A DNA stretch of 64,000 nucleotides from Methylobacterium oryzae (GTDB lineage Bacteria > Pseudomonadota > Alphaproteobacteria > Rhizobiales > Beijerinckiaceae), in NCBI RefSeq assembly GCF_021398735.1, contig NZ_CP090349.1:750501-814500 (forward strand). The letters are read 5' to 3'. The translations under genes and the position numbers were made by a program. This document shows positions 1 to 10,182 of this stretch, piece after piece. The notes beneath the pieces are model-generated. The model was not told where the DNA came from. It saw only the letters and a list, made by a program, of their open reading frames with translations, and made no database searches. Within the stretch, counting starts at the first letter, position 1. Every line of letters begins with the position of its first letter.

Positions 1-69
1 ACCGCGCCGGCTTGCCTCCGCGCGCCGTTGTGTGCTGTGCCGGCCTCCCCGGAGGTCGGAACCCGTCCC

Positions 70-651
70 ATGCGCCGCGCCCTCGTCCCGCTCCTCGCCT
101 TCTGCCTCGGCCTCATCGGCCTGACCGGGGCGGCGGTGTTCGCGTTCCTGCCCGACAAGGCACCGGTGGGCGTGCCGAGCGTCGGCGGCCCGTTCACGCT
201 GGTGAACCAGGACGGGCGCACCGTCACCGAGCGCGACTTCGCCGGCGCGACGCACCTCGTGTTCTTCGGCTTCACCCACTGCCCGGACGTCTGCCCGACC
301 ACCCTGCAGCAGATCTCCGACGTGCTCGCTGCCCTGGGGTCGAAGGGCAAGACGATGCGGGTCGCCTTCGTCACGGTGGATCCCGAGCGGGACGATCCGG
401 CGAGCCTCAAGACCTACCTGTCGAGCTTCGACCCGCGCATCACCGGCCTCACCGGCACGCCCGAGCAGGTCACCGCCACCGAGAAGGCGTACCGGGCCTA
501 TGCCCGCAAGGTGCCCGCCAAGGACGGCGACTACACGATGGAGCACACCGCCCTGGTGTACATCATGGACGCGCAGAACCGCTTCCTCGGCGCCCTCGAC
601 CTGACCCGGCCGGCCGACGAGGTCGCCGCGCAGCTCGCCAAGAAGATCTGA
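70..651 (+). CDS. SCO1/SenC-family copper chaperone
   Basis: A 193-residue membrane-anchored thioredoxin-fold protein of the SCO1/SenC family, which delivers copper to the CuA centre of cytochrome c oxidase or serves as a periplasmic thiol-disulfide partner. The copper ligands are visible: a CPDVCP motif with Cys71 and Cys75, and His159 in the segment MEHTALVY. Residues 1-27 form one hydrophobic N-terminal segment (a signal anchor), so the domain faces the periplasm. The ATG at 70 is chosen because it begins directly with this segment; an in-frame start at 28 would add 14 unlike residues. No oxidase gene is adjacent, so its exact client is not shown. Confidence 0.9.
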   Translation: MRRALVPLLAFCLGLIGLTGAAVFAFLPDKAPVGVPSVGGPFTLVNQDGRTVTERDFAGATHLVFFGFTHCPDVCPTTLQQISDVLAALGSKGKTMRVAFVTVDPERDDPASLKTYLSSFDPRITGLTGTPEQVTATEKAYRAYARKVPAKDGDYTMEHTALVYIMDAQNRFLGALDLTRPADEVAAQLAKKI

Positions 652-678
652 CCGCCGGCCGGTCCGGCCGCACGCGCG

Positions 679-1320
679 TCAGAGCGTCATCCCGGCGTGG
701 AAGCGGTCGGGGGAGAGCGGCAGCAGGAACTGCACGCCGAAGCCGCCCTCGAAGTAGCGCACCAGCCGGCCCGGCGTGCTGCCCACCGTGACGGCGGCGC
801 CGAGGGGCAGCGGCACCGGGCAGGAGATCGCCACGCCCGACATCGAGATGTCGATGAGGCGCGCCCGGATCTCGCGGCCGCCCTCGACGCGCAGGACCAC
901 CGCCGTGTTGGTCGGCACGAGGCGCTCGTGCGAGCGTCCCTCCGGCAGCCCCAGCATCTCCCGGTTCGCCAGCCAGGTGAGCTGGGAGGCGAGCTTGTCC
1001 CGCTTGCGCGACGTGGCGTTGAGCTGGACCGCGAACCCGTCCGGGCAGGTGCGCGCGACGACGCCCTCGATGCGGCCGATATGCTCCAGGTAGAGCACCA
1101 CGCGCTCGCCGACCGCGCCCTTGACCGCGCAGGTCAGCCGCACGCCGCCCGGCGACATGTCCACGGTCTGGCAGGGATATTCCCGGCGGTCGGCCAGCAT
1201 GTAGCGGCCGAGCACGGCGACCCGCACGCGCTGGTGGCGGCGCTGGTCGGCGGCACCGCGCGCCGGCTCGGCGGCGAGGCCGCGCAGATCAGTTCCAGCG
1301 GTGGCCTCGACCGCGATCAT
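679..1320 (-). CDS. Tandem PilZ-domain protein
   Basis: A 213-residue soluble protein with two PilZ-like halves. The first has an RRHQR arginine patch (about residues 28-32) followed by DMSPGG, the usual RxxxR plus D/NxSxxG signature of cyclic-di-GMP binding. The second, beginning near ERLVPTNTAV, has DISMSG but a weaker arginine patch and may not bind the nucleotide. Its likely role is a c-di-GMP effector for motility, surface polysaccharide or adhesion; the target cannot be read from the neighbours. It converges on the SCO1 gene, 27 bases away. The first roughly 25 residues are Ala/Gly-rich and poorly conserved in style, so the start is less certain than the body. Confidence 0.8.
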   Translation of the reverse strand: MIAVEATAGTDLRGLAAEPARGAADQRRHQRVRVAVLGRYMLADRREYPCQTVDMSPGGVRLTCAVKGAVGERVVLYLEHIGRIEGVVARTCPDGFAVQLNATSRKRDKLASQLTWLANREMLGLPEGRSHERLVPTNTAVVLRVEGGREIRARLIDISMSGVAISCPVPLPLGAAVTVGSTPGRLVRYFEGGFGVQFLLPLSPDRFHAGMTL

Positions 1321-1549
1321 TCCGAGATTGGTCCTGCGCCGGAGAATGGCCGGTGCAGACTAGGCACGGACAGTTACGAAACCCTTTTTTCCTGCTCCGG
1401 GATCGATCGGCCTTGTAGAAACATCCATTGTCGAGCCCTGCCGCGTCGTGCGCGATCGACTTGTGCGCCGAAGCTTTCCTCGGGTGCACGCGCCGATTCG
1501 ATCGAACTGGCCGTCCCGGACCGGGCGTAACCTTGGACGAATACGGTTC

Positions 1550-2149
1550 TCAGGCGCGCCCGCCGGCGTGGACGAGGAGGTGGCCGTGGCGCACCGGCCC
1601 GGGGTAGCCCGCGCTCGTGCGCACGGCGGTGCGGGCGGGCGGGACCGGCTCGGTCCTGCGGCTGGGCAGGATGCGCAGGGAGGTGGTCTCCGCCTCCACC
1701 AGCGGGCGCAGGCCGAGCCAGTGCGGCGCGCCGTCGAGGCTGAGGGTGCCGAGGGCGCGGACCTGCGTCCGGCCGCGGTGGCGCAGGGGCAGGAGCAGGA
1801 GTTCGAGATCCGCCGCCTCGCCGGCCGCGTTGGTGCCGCGCAGGCCCGCGACGACGCCCAGCGTGTCGCTGGCCACGATCTCGACGATCCGCCAGGGATC
1901 CGTCGCCCGGGAGCCCCACAGCTTGGCGAAGGGCTCGCCCTTCAGCTCGCGGCCGTACAGGGCGCAGACCCGGGTCCCCGCGAGCCGGATGCTCGCGGAG
2001 CGGCTCGGCATGTCGAGTTCCAGGATCAGGCTGTCGGCGAGGAGGTGCCGGATCTCGCCCGGCTCGATCTCGGCGCGTTCCGGCGCGGCCCGTTCTCCGC
2101 GCAGGCGCTCCCAGTAGGCGTGGAGCATGCGGCTGGTGGGATGCTTCAT
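1550..2149 (-). CDS. PAS_5-family (DUF1488-like style) PAS protein
   Basis: A 199-residue soluble protein whose centre fits the stand-alone alphaproteobacterial PAS_5 group: an N-terminal RMLHAYWERLRGER helix, a DLLADSLILEL-type strand region (here HLLADSLILEL), then RLAGTRVCALYGRELKG, which is the typical ligand-pocket strand and helix of these proteins. No output domain is attached, so it probably acts as a small sensor or partner. The ATG at 2149 (MKHPTSR) is preferred over one six codons upstream because family members start shortly before the LxxYWxxL helix. The C-terminal 30 residues are low-complexity and may be disordered. Function unknown. Confidence 0.7.
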   Translation of the reverse strand: MKHPTSRMLHAYWERLRGERAAPERAEIEPGEIRHLLADSLILELDMPSRSASIRLAGTRVCALYGRELKGEPFAKLWGSRATDPWRIVEIVASDTLGVVAGLRGTNAAGEAADLELLLLPLRHRGRTQVRALGTLSLDGAPHWLGLRPLVEAETTSLRILPSRRTEPVPPARTAVRTSAGYPGPVRHGHLLVHAGGRA

Positions 2150-2497
2150 CGGTGTCCCGATTCTCAACGCCTGTGGTTCATCCCCGGATCATTCTGGCAC
2201 ATCCGCGGGGGTGTGACCGGCCGATCCGGGCGTTCACCGCGTCCGGGCGCACGGGCCGTGCCGGCTCCCGCACCCGCGCGCCGCCGGTCCCGCCGGCGCC
2301 GCGCGGGGCGGGGGGTAGCGCGTCGTGGCCGGCGACACAATCGTCGCACCCCGCCGGGCGCGCCGCGGCCGTCCGGGACGGATCCGGACTGAAGACGGGG
2401 CGGTGCGCGATACGGACCGCGATCCGACCGGTATTTGCGAGCTTCAATACGTCGCCGGGGCTTGCCCGATCGCGCCGCGCCCCGACATGGTGCGCCG

Positions 2498-3319
2498 ATG
2501 GACGCCTCCCCCGATTTCCCGCGGCAGAGCCGCGTGCCCGTGTTCAACATGCCGGGCATCGTCACCGCGTCGATCGGGCTGCTCCTGGCGATCCAGGCGG
2601 TGCGCGAGTTCCTGCTGCCGGACACCTGGGACATCCGCCTCGTCCTCGACCTCGCGCTGGTCCCGGCGCGCTGGACCCTCTGGTTCGATCCCGGCCGGGC
2701 CTCCGAGGTGATCCGCGCCGCCGCCGATCCGGGCGATCCCGGCCTGGAGGCGGCCCGCGAGGCCTTCGCCCGCTACATCGTGGGCGAGCACGCCCTCCAG
2801 CCCTGGACGCTCGTCACCTACGGGCTGCTGCACGGCTCGTGGATGCACGTGATCTTCAACAGCGTCTGGCTCGCGGCCTTCGGCGCCCCGGTGGCGCGCC
2901 GCTGCGGCGCCGTGCGCTGGTGCGTGCTCGCGCTGGCCGGCACGGCGGCCGGCGGACTTCTCCACATCCTGATCGATCCGCTGAGCGCGGGGCCGCTGGT
3001 CGGCGCCTCGGCGGGGATCTCGGCCCTGATGGCCGCCGCCGCGCGCTTCGTGTTCCAGCCGCCGGTCTCGGGCTACGGCGCGCCGGCCTGGCAGGTGCCG
3101 CCGCCCCGTCCCGCCGAGACGATCCCGGAGCTGCTGCGCAACCGGACCGCGGTGTCGTTCCTGGTGATCTGGCTGCTGACCAACCTGCTCTTCGGCCTCG
3201 TCAGCGTGCCGCTCGTCGGCGAGAACGCCGCCATCGCCTGGGACGCCCATCTCGGCGGCTTCATCGCGGGCTTCTTCCTGTTCCCCCTGGTGGATCCCCG
3301 AGAGCCGCGCCGGCACTGA
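2498..3319 (+). CDS. Rhomboid-family intramembrane serine protease
   Basis: A 273-residue polytopic membrane protein of the rhomboid family. The catalytic dyad is visible: Ser171 within GASAG (residues 169-173) and His251 within WDAHLGGF, the latter in the last transmembrane segment before GFFLFPL. A long loop after the first segment (about residues 45-95) carries the usual L1 insertion and HGSWMHVIFN, which matches the HxxxxHxxxN motif of rhomboids. The ATG at 2498 begins MDASPDF just before the first membrane segment. Rhomboids cleave single-pass membrane substrates within the bilayer; the substrate here is unknown. It is transcribed alone. Confidence 0.88.
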   Translation: MDASPDFPRQSRVPVFNMPGIVTASIGLLLAIQAVREFLLPDTWDIRLVLDLALVPARWTLWFDPGRASEVIRAAADPGDPGLEAAREAFARYIVGEHALQPWTLVTYGLLHGSWMHVIFNSVWLAAFGAPVARRCGAVRWCVLALAGTAAGGLLHILIDPLSAGPLVGASAGISALMAAAARFVFQPPVSGYGAPAWQVPPPRPAETIPELLRNRTAVSFLVIWLLTNLLFGLVSVPLVGENAAIAWDAHLGGFIAGFFLFPLVDPREPRRH

Positions 3320-3470
3320 GTCCCTGCCATCGACGCCCGGCACCTTGCCATCCGGCCGGATCGATCACACACTCGCCACAATGTGAACGAGCCGGGCCAA
3401 CCCGGCCGAGAACGCCATCAGGGCGCCGCGGGCTGACGGCGCACCGGCCGCGTCACACAGGGAGAGAGCC

Positions 3471-3902
3471 ATGACCGTCGCACGCATCCTCGCCGAGAAG
3501 GGCAGCTCCGTCGTCACCGTGGGCCCCGACAAGACCCTCGATGAGGTGATCCAGATCCTCGCCGACAAGCGGATCGGCGCCCTCGTGGTCGCCCAGGCCG
3601 ACGGGACGGTGGCGGGCATCATCTCCGAGCGGGACATCATGCGGGCGCTCGCCCGGCACGGGGGCTCGGCCTTCGACGCGCCGGTCTCGGCCCACATGAC
3701 CACCGCGGTCACCACCTGCGGCCGGACCACCACGATCGAGGAGGTCATGACCCTCATGACCGACGGGCGCTTCCGCCACGTACCGGTCTGCGAGGACGGG
3801 CGGCTGATCGGCCTGGTCTCGATCGGCGACGTGGTGGCGCGCAAGATCGCCACCGTCGAGGCCGAGCACCAGGCCCTGCGCGACTACATCACGATGGCGT
3901 AG
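3471..3902 (+). CDS. Two-CBS-domain protein
   Basis: A 143-residue soluble protein made of a Bateman pair of CBS domains: the first about residues 8-65 (with GALVVAQADGTVAGIISERDIMR-type strands) and the second about 75-135 (RHVPVCEDGRLIGLVSIGDV). Such stand-alone pairs bind adenosyl ligands (AMP, ATP, NAD) and commonly regulate a partner protein; none is evident here. A GGGAGAGAGCC leader gives a clear ribosome-binding site before the ATG at 3471. A strong hairpin lies about 80 bases beyond the stop. Confidence 0.88.
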   Translation: MTVARILAEKGSSVVTVGPDKTLDEVIQILADKRIGALVVAQADGTVAGIISERDIMRALARHGGSAFDAPVSAHMTTAVTTCGRTTTIEEVMTLMTDGRFRHVPVCEDGRLIGLVSIGDVVARKIATVEAEHQALRDYITMA

Positions 3903-3984
3903 GGGCGCCGGCACCGCGCGTTTCTCTCGCCCTCCGCCCCCGGGCCTCGCCGGTTCAGGACAGGCCGCCGGGGCGCGACGCGCT

Positions 3985-4006
3985 CCCTCTCCCGTGCGGG
4001 AGAGGG
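3985..4006. terminator. Stem-loop between convergent CBS and phoD genes
   Basis: Perfect 9-bp inverted repeat CCCTCTCCC / GGGAGAGGG with a GTGC loop, centred between two convergent genes. It lacks a T-tract on either strand, so it may be a bidirectional transcript-end structure rather than a classical intrinsic terminator. A looser copy of the same sequence style occurs near 9053-9075. Confidence 0.5.
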
Positions 4007-4073
4007 GACCCGCGCCCCTTCGTCGACGGGCGAGCAGGCCGACATCGCGAGCCCGTACCGCCCGCGGTCCGCC

Positions 4074-5645
4074 TCACGCCTTCACGGGATCAAGCGTGAC
4101 GTGCCAGAGGTCGGTGTCGGCCGCGTCCTTGAGGGTCACCGTCATCTGCTCGGTGGCGCCGTCCACCGCCACGTGGCCGAAGAACTGGTAGCCGGCGGCC
4201 GGCGACAGGTTCACCTGGCCCTTGTCGGGCGCCTTCACGTAGCGCAGCTGCGGCCCGAAGGTGTTGTCCAGCGCGTTCGGCCCGAAGGTGCCGGCGTGCA
4301 GCGGCCCGGAGACGAACTCCCAGAACGGCTCGAAATCCTGGAACTGCGCCTTGTCGGGGTCGTAGTAGTGGGCGGCCGTGTAGTGCACGTCGGCCGTGAG
4401 CCAGACCGTGTTGCGGATCCCTGCGCTCTTGATGAAGCGCAGCAGGTCGGCGATCTCCAGCTCGCGCCCCAGCGGCGGTCCGTCGCCCTGCGCCACCGCC
4501 TCCGAGCCGAAATTGCGGTCGGTGTCGTAGGTCACCACGAGGCCGAGCGGCATGTCGGCGGCGATCACCTTCCAGGTCGCGCGGGACTCGAGCAGCGCCC
4601 GCTTCAGCCACGCGATCTGCTGCGGCCCGAGGAAGTAGGACTCGGGCCCGTATTCCGTCTGCCGGTTCTCGCCGTTCGGGCCCCGGTAGGAGCGCATGTC
4701 GAGCATGAACACGTCGACCAGCGGGCCGTAGCCGATCTTGCGGTAGACCCGGCCGGGCTCCGACGGCTCGAAGCGCATCGGCATGTACTCGTGGAAGGCC
4801 TTGGCCGCCCGCAGCTGCAGCGCCAGCACGTTCGGGTCGGCGTACTTCTTCTTCAGGTGCTCGGCCCGGGTCAGCGGCTCCCCCGGCCACCAGTTGTTGG
4901 TGACCTCGTGGTCGTCCCACTGGGCCAGGATCGGCACGGCGGCGTTCATCGCCAGGACGTTCCGGTCGGTGAGGTTGTACTTGTGCCGGCCCCGGAACTC
5001 CGCGAGCGTCTCGGCCGGCTTGGCCACCTCCTCGGTCACCCGATTGCGCCACAGGCTGCCGTCGGGGAGCTTCACCTCGGACTGGATCGGCCCGTCGGCG
5101 TAGATCGTGTCGCCGGAATGGATGAAGAAGTCCGGTCGGTTCTTCAGGATGGCGGAGTAGATCGTCATGCCGCCGCGGGCCTCGTCGATGCCCCAGCCCT
5201 GGCCCGCCGTGTCGCCCGACCAGCAGAACGAGACCGAGCGCCGGTCCGCCGGCGCGGTCCGGAACCGCCCGACCTGGGCCGGCCCGACGATGGTCGGCGC
5301 GGCGACGTCCTCCAGGCGGACACGGTAGAACACGTCCTGGCCGGCCGGCAGCCCGGTCAGTGTCACCTTCACGGTGCCGTCGGTCTCCGGCAGGGCGTCG
5401 GCGAAGACGCCGCCGCGGATGTCGGCGAAGCTCTCGGTGGTCGCCCACTCGACGATCGCCCGGGCCGGCCGGTCGGACCGGGCCCAGACCACCGCCGAGT
5501 CGGTGCCGACGTCGCCCGACTGGAGGCCGTGGGTCAGGAGCGGCCGGTCGGCGGCGCGGCTCAGGCCGGGCCGTCCGAGGCCCGTGGCCAGCCCGACGAG
5601 GCCGGCGCCTCCGGACAGCAGGATCTGACGGCGACTCGTATACAT
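4074..5645 (-). CDS. phoD: PhoD-family alkaline phosphatase/phosphodiesterase
   Basis: A 523-residue secreted metallophosphoesterase. The N-terminus has a Tat signal: SRRQILLSGG followed by a hydrophobic stretch ending near SRAADRP. A PhoD_N fold (GLQSGDVGTDSAVVWARSDRPA) precedes the catalytic domain with the motifs FCWSGDT, HSGDTIYADG, QWDDHEVTNN and WLTADVHYTA, which carry the metal-binding Asp, Asn and His residues. Family members release phosphate from mono- and diesters in the periplasm. The ATG at 5645 has a GGAGG eight bases upstream, which decides it over one seven codons earlier. PhoD genes are usually under PhoB control; I did not identify a clear Pho box. Confidence 0.92.
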   Translation of the reverse strand: MYTSRRQILLSGGAGLVGLATGLGRPGLSRAADRPLLTHGLQSGDVGTDSAVVWARSDRPARAIVEWATTESFADIRGGVFADALPETDGTVKVTLTGLPAGQDVFYRVRLEDVAAPTIVGPAQVGRFRTAPADRRSVSFCWSGDTAGQGWGIDEARGGMTIYSAILKNRPDFFIHSGDTIYADGPIQSEVKLPDGSLWRNRVTEEVAKPAETLAEFRGRHKYNLTDRNVLAMNAAVPILAQWDDHEVTNNWWPGEPLTRAEHLKKKYADPNVLALQLRAAKAFHEYMPMRFEPSEPGRVYRKIGYGPLVDVFMLDMRSYRGPNGENRQTEYGPESYFLGPQQIAWLKRALLESRATWKVIAADMPLGLVVTYDTDRNFGSEAVAQGDGPPLGRELEIADLLRFIKSAGIRNTVWLTADVHYTAAHYYDPDKAQFQDFEPFWEFVSGPLHAGTFGPNALDNTFGPQLRYVKAPDKGQVNLSPAAGYQFFGHVAVDGATEQMTVTLKDAADTDLWHVTLDPVKA

Positions 5646-5735
5646 TGGAGGTCCTCCAGCATGCACGGGCGCCCATCGCAGGCGGCCACGACAGCCGGAT
5701 GACGGCCCCCTCCGGACGGAGCGCGCCCGGATCCC

Positions 5736-6722
5736 TCAGGCGCGCGCGGCCGCGCCCTCCAGCACGGCCCGGATCCGGGGCAGGGCGGCGCGGGCGGCGC
5801 GGTGCCCGAGGGCGATGCCCTCCGCGGCCCGGTGGAAGTCGAACAGCCCGAAGGCCGCCAGATCCGGGCCGATGGCCACGTCCGGCGGGTCGCGCTCCAG
5901 CCGCGCCCGCGAGATCCGGTCCTGGGTGGTGTTGAACGCGTCGAGCACCACTCGCGCGATGCCCGGCACGGCGATCTCGGGCTCGGGTCGGTCGAAGCCC
6001 GGCAGGCGCCCGCGCACGACCTGCAGGAAGCCCCGGCGCGGCGGGGCCGGGTGCGGCGCCTCGCGCACCACCGGTCCGCCGGTGTCGCCGTTGAGGTTCA
6101 CGCAGATGACGAGGTCGGCCCCGAGCGCCCGGGCGAGGCCCACCGGCACCGGGTTGACCAGGGTCCCGTCCATCAGCACGCGGCCGTCATGGGCCACCGG
6201 CGGGAACAGACCGGGGATCGCGTAGGAGGCGCGCACCGCGTCCACCGCCGGACCCTCGGTCAGGCTGACCTCGTGGCCGGTCCCGTACTCGGTGGCGACG
6301 CAGCCGAAGCGGATCGGCAGCGTCTCGATGCGGCGCTCGCCGAGATCCGCGGCGAGGCGCTGGCGCAGGCGGTTGCCGGCGATCAGGCCTGAGCCCGGCA
6401 GGCGGGGGTCGATGAGCCCCACCACCCGACGCCGGGTCAGCGCCCGGGCGAAGGCCTCGAGCCGGTCGAGGCGCCCGGCCGCGTAGCAGGCGCCGACCAC
6501 GGCGCCGATGGAGCAGCCGGCCACCACGGTCGGCGTGATGCCGCCTTCCTCCAGGGCGCGGATCACCCCGATATGCGCCCAGCCCCGTGCCGAGCCGCCC
6601 CCGAGGGCGAGCCCGACCTGCGGGCCGGGGCTCGGCGGCGCGCGGACCGGCTCGACGGTTCCGGGCGGGAAATGCGGGTCGGCGGACTCGTCTTGCCACC
6701 GCGTGGCAAGAGGGCGGCTCAT
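5736..6722 (-). CDS. Patatin-like phospholipase (RssA-type)
   Basis: A 328-residue patatin-family serine hydrolase. The oxyanion glycine loop GGGSARG is at residues 41-47, the nucleophile elbow GCSIG at 69-73 (Ser71), and the dyad aspartate lies in [10 protein letters not shown] near residue 184; the usual DGG/A is DGT here. The body lacks a signal peptide or membrane span, matching the cytoplasmic RssA/YchK group of unknown substrate. The start ATG overlaps the hisI stop codon as ATGA, so it is translationally coupled as the third gene of a folE-hisI-patatin run. Confidence 0.85.
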   Translation of the reverse strand: MSRPLATRWQDESADPHFPPGTVEPVRAPPSPGPQVGLALGGGSARGWAHIGVIRALEEGGITPTVVAGCSIGAVVGACYAAGRLDRLEAFARALTRRRVVGLIDPRLPGSGLIAGNRLRQRLAADLGERRIETLPIRFGCVATEYGTGHEVSLTEGPAVDAVRASYAIPGLFPPVAHDGRVLMDGTLVNPVPVGLARALGADLVICVNLNGDTGGPVVREAPHPAPPRRGFLQVVRGRLPGFDRPEPEIAVPGIARVVLDAFNTTQDRISRARLERDPPDVAIGPDLAAFGLFDFHRAAEGIALGHRAARAALPRIRAVLEGAAARA

Positions 6723-7141
6723 CGCCCGGCGGCTTTCAGGACGACCCGGCCGTCCGCCTCCCGGACGACGCTGCGGTAGAAGCAGTCGCGCCGGCCGGTG
6801 TGGCAGCAGCCGCCGTCGCCGCCGACCTCGACGCGGATCAGCAGGGCGTCCTGGTCGCAGTCGACCCGCATCTCGACGACGCGCTGGATCTGGCCGCTGG
6901 TCGCGCCCTTGTGCCAGAGCTCCCGGCGCGAGCGCGACCAGTACCACGCCTCGCCGGTCTCGAGGGTGCGCGCCAGCGACTCGGCGTTCATGTGGGCGAG
7001 CATCAGCACCTGCCCGTCCCGCGCGTCCACCGCGATGCAGGCGACGAGGCCGTCGCGGTCGAACCGGGGCGTGAGGGCCGTGCCCTCCTCGATCTCGGCC
7101 CGGGTGCCGGGGGGAGCGAAGGCGGTGTCGCGCGCGGTCAT
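6719..7141 (-). CDS. hisI: Phosphoribosyl-AMP cyclohydrolase
   Basis: A 140-residue enzyme of histidine biosynthesis that opens the purine ring of phosphoribosyl-AMP. It contains the zinc/magnesium signature: VDCDQDALL (Asp-x-Asp-type metal site) and [14 protein letters not shown] with the conserved cysteines. The length suits a monofunctional HisI without the HisE pyrophosphohydrolase domain. It lies 20 bases downstream of folE and overlaps the patatin gene by four bases. Other his genes are not nearby. Confidence 0.95.
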   Translation of the reverse strand: MTARDTAFAPPGTRAEIEEGTALTPRFDRDGLVACIAVDARDGQVLMLAHMNAESLARTLETGEAWYWSRSRRELWHKGATSGQIQRVVEMRVDCDQDALLIRVEVGGDGGCCHTGRRDCFYRSVVREADGRVVLKAAGR

Positions 7142-7161
7142 GGTCGAGGCGTCGCCCGGGG

Positions 7162-7920
7162 CTACTTGGCGCCGCCGCGCACCAGGGTCAGGAAGCGGAC
7201 CTGCTCGTTAGCGTTGTCCTTGAAGACACCGCGGAACTGGCTGGTGATGGTCGAGACGCCGGCCTTCTGGACGCCGCGCATCGCCATGCAGAGATGCTCG
7301 GCCTCGACCATCACGGCGACGCCGCGGGGCTTGAGGATGCTCTCGATCACGTCGGCGATCTGGGCGGTCATGGTCTCCTGCGTCTGCAGGCGGCGGGCGA
7401 AGGTGTCGACCACGCGGGCGAGCTTCGACAGGCCGACCACGCCCCGGGTCGGGTAATAGGCGATGTGGGCAAGGCCCATGAACGGCACCATGTGGTGCTC
7501 GCAGTGGGAGTGGAACGGGATGTCGCGCACCAGCACGATGTCCGAGTAGCCCTCCACCTCCTCGAACACGCGCTCCAGCAGCTTCTCGGCGTCGACCGCG
7601 TAGCCGCCGAACAACTGCTCGTAGGCCTTGGTGACCCGGGCCGGGGTGTCGAGCAGGCCCTCGCGGGTCGGGTCGTCGCCGGCCCAGCGCAGGAGGGTGC
7701 GCACGGCGGCCTCGGCCTCGGCGCGGCTCGGGCGGCCGGTCTCGATCCCGTCCGGGACGCGGGTCGCGGAGGCCGGCTCGGGCGCCACCTCGACGGGACG
7801 GCCCTCATCCACCGGCCGATTGTCATTGCGCATGCCGTTCAGCCCTTGCCCGTCGCCCCCGTTCCGGTCGAAACCCTGGCCGTCACCCTGGTAGGACAAG
7901 GATTTGAGCGCGGCATCCAT
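7162..7920 (-). CDS. folE: GTP cyclohydrolase I
   Basis: A 252-residue GTP cyclohydrolase I, first enzyme of tetrahydrofolate (and, in methylotrophs, possibly pterin-type C1 carrier) synthesis, converting GTP to dihydroneopterin triphosphate. Zinc ligands are seen in [12 protein letters not shown] and in [11 protein letters not shown]; the catalytic block [19 protein letters not shown] is intact. The ATG at 7920 (MDAALKS) is chosen for its GGAG about nine bases upstream; ATGs at 7980 and 7953 are in frame but have poorer sites. The N-terminal 50 residues are a Gly/Asp-rich extension not found in short FolE proteins. First gene of a three-gene run. Confidence 0.93.
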   Translation of the reverse strand: MDAALKSLSYQGDGQGFDRNGGDGQGLNGMRNDNRPVDEGRPVEVAPEPASATRVPDGIETGRPSRAEAEAAVRTLLRWAGDDPTREGLLDTPARVTKAYEQLFGGYAVDAEKLLERVFEEVEGYSDIVLVRDIPFHSHCEHHMVPFMGLAHIAYYPTRGVVGLSKLARVVDTFARRLQTQETMTAQIADVIESILKPRGVAVMVEAEHLCMAMRGVQKAGVSTITSQFRGVFKDNANEQVRFLTLVRGGAK

Positions 7921-8220
7921 GGCATCTCCGGCCCGCGCGATGCGGGATTTCATCGGGGTGCTGTCGGGCTTGGCGTACATCGTCGGATCGCGTCGGGCGT
8001 TCGAGGGAAGATCCCGGGCTCGAAAAGGTTTCAAGCCGGCGCCCCGGGATGGACGAAAGGCCGTGGGAACCACCGTGGCCGTTGGCGCGACCCTGGTCGA
8101 CGGCCCGCCTCCTCGCGAAGCGGCCGTATGGCGCCTATATCATCGTTCGCGGGGTAACGCGCAATGCGCGATGCACGCGGCAGAGTCCCGATGGGAAGTG
8201 TGCCTCCGGCCGAGGACCCG

Positions 8221-8664
8221 ATGCTCGACGACATCTACAACCGCCGTATCCTGGAACTCGCCGCCGACATCCCCCGGCTCGGCCGGCTCGAGAACCCGGA
8301 CGCGAGTGCCACGGCCCATTCGCGCCTGTGCGGCTCGACCGTGACGGTCGACCTCGTCCTGGGCGAGGACGGCCGGGTCGCGGATTTCGCCCAGGAGGTT
8401 CGGGCCTGCGCCCTGGGACAGGCCTCCTCGTCGCTGATGGGCCGGCACGTGGTCGGCGCCAGCGCGGACGAGCTGCGCGGCGTCCGCGCGGCCATGCGGT
8501 CGATGCTCAAGGAGAACGGCCCGGCGCCCGGCGGCGCGTGGTCGGACCTCGCGGTGCTCGAGCCGGTGCGGGACTTCAAGGCGCGCCACGCCTCGACGCT
8601 CCTGACCTTCGACGCGGTGGTGGACGCCCTCGACCAGATCGCCGCCAAGCGGCAGGCCGCCTGA
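8221..8664 (+). CDS. IscU/NifU-N-like Fe-S cluster scaffold family protein
   Basis: A 147-residue protein of the IscU/SufU/NifU-N fold. Two of the three expected cluster-ligand cysteines are present (SRLCGSTV and VRACALGQASSS). The third position, in the segment RHASTLLTF, is occupied by alanine/serine instead of cysteine, so it may bind a cluster differently or have a regulatory role. This variant is, to my knowledge, a recurring alphaproteobacterial form. The ATG at 8221 (MLDDIYNRRIL) is chosen to match family starts; an upstream ATG at 8164 would add 19 atypical residues. The stop is four bases before yidD, implying one transcript. Confidence 0.8.
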   Translation: MLDDIYNRRILELAADIPRLGRLENPDASATAHSRLCGSTVTVDLVLGEDGRVADFAQEVRACALGQASSSLMGRHVVGASADELRGVRAAMRSMLKENGPAPGGAWSDLAVLEPVRDFKARHASTLLTFDAVVDALDQIAAKRQAA

Positions 8665-8668
8665 CGGG

Positions 8669-9001
8669 ATGGTCCGGCGCGCCGCCCACTGGGCGATCCG
8701 CGGCTACCAGCTGACGCTGTCGGGCCTGATCGGGCGCCAGTGCCGCCACTGGCCGAGCTGTTCCGAGTACACCGACACGGCCATCGCCCGGCACGGGCTC
8801 TGGCCCGGCGGCTGGATGGGCTTCGCCCGGATCTGCCGCTGCGGGCCGTTCGGCACCCACGGCATCGACCTCGTCCCGGAGCGGGTGCCCGCGGGGGCGG
8901 CGTGGTACCGCCCCTGGGCCTACGGCCGCTGGCGCGGCGTCGAGGCGCCGCCGTCTCCGTTCGCCTGCGAGGCCGTGGGGCAGGAGGCCGACGCGCGGTA
9001 G
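8669..9001 (+). CDS. yidD: Membrane protein insertion efficiency factor YidD
   Basis: A 110-residue YidD-family protein, a small membrane-associated factor that helps YidC insert inner-membrane proteins. The core is clear: IRGYQLTLSGLIGRQCRHWPSC-type sequence with SCSEYTDTAI, then GFARICRCGPFGTHGIDLVP. It follows the Fe-S scaffold gene by four bases rather than sitting in the rpmH-rnpA-yidC cluster. The C-terminal 35 residues beyond the core are Pro/Ala-rich. Confidence 0.9.
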   Translation: MVRRAAHWAIRGYQLTLSGLIGRQCRHWPSCSEYTDTAIARHGLWPGGWMGFARICRCGPFGTHGIDLVPERVPAGAAWYRPWAYGRWRGVEAPPSPFACEAVGQEADAR

Positions 9002-9016
9002 ATTTCGTTCCTGCTT

Positions 9017-9032
9017 TGTTTCACGTGAAACA
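9017..9032. promoter_or_regulatory. parS centromere site (ParB-binding)
   Basis: TGTTTCACGTGAAACA is a perfect 16-bp palindrome identical to the bacterial chromosomal parS consensus TGTTNCACGTGAAACA bound by ParB. It sits just after the yidD stop, between convergent genes, where ParB loading would not disturb a promoter. I saw only this one copy in the window. Confidence 0.85.
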
Positions 9033-9153
9033 CAGCCTTGACGAGCGCGGGTGTCCCCTCCGGTTCAGGAGAGGGAACAGGTCGCGCACCGCTATGGGCC
9101 GCAAACCTGTGGAGCCCGTAGGCCTGCGAGGGAGGGGACCGCCCGCCCTGCGC

Positions 9154-10178
<1,025 letters not shown>

Positions 10179-10182
<4 letters not shown>

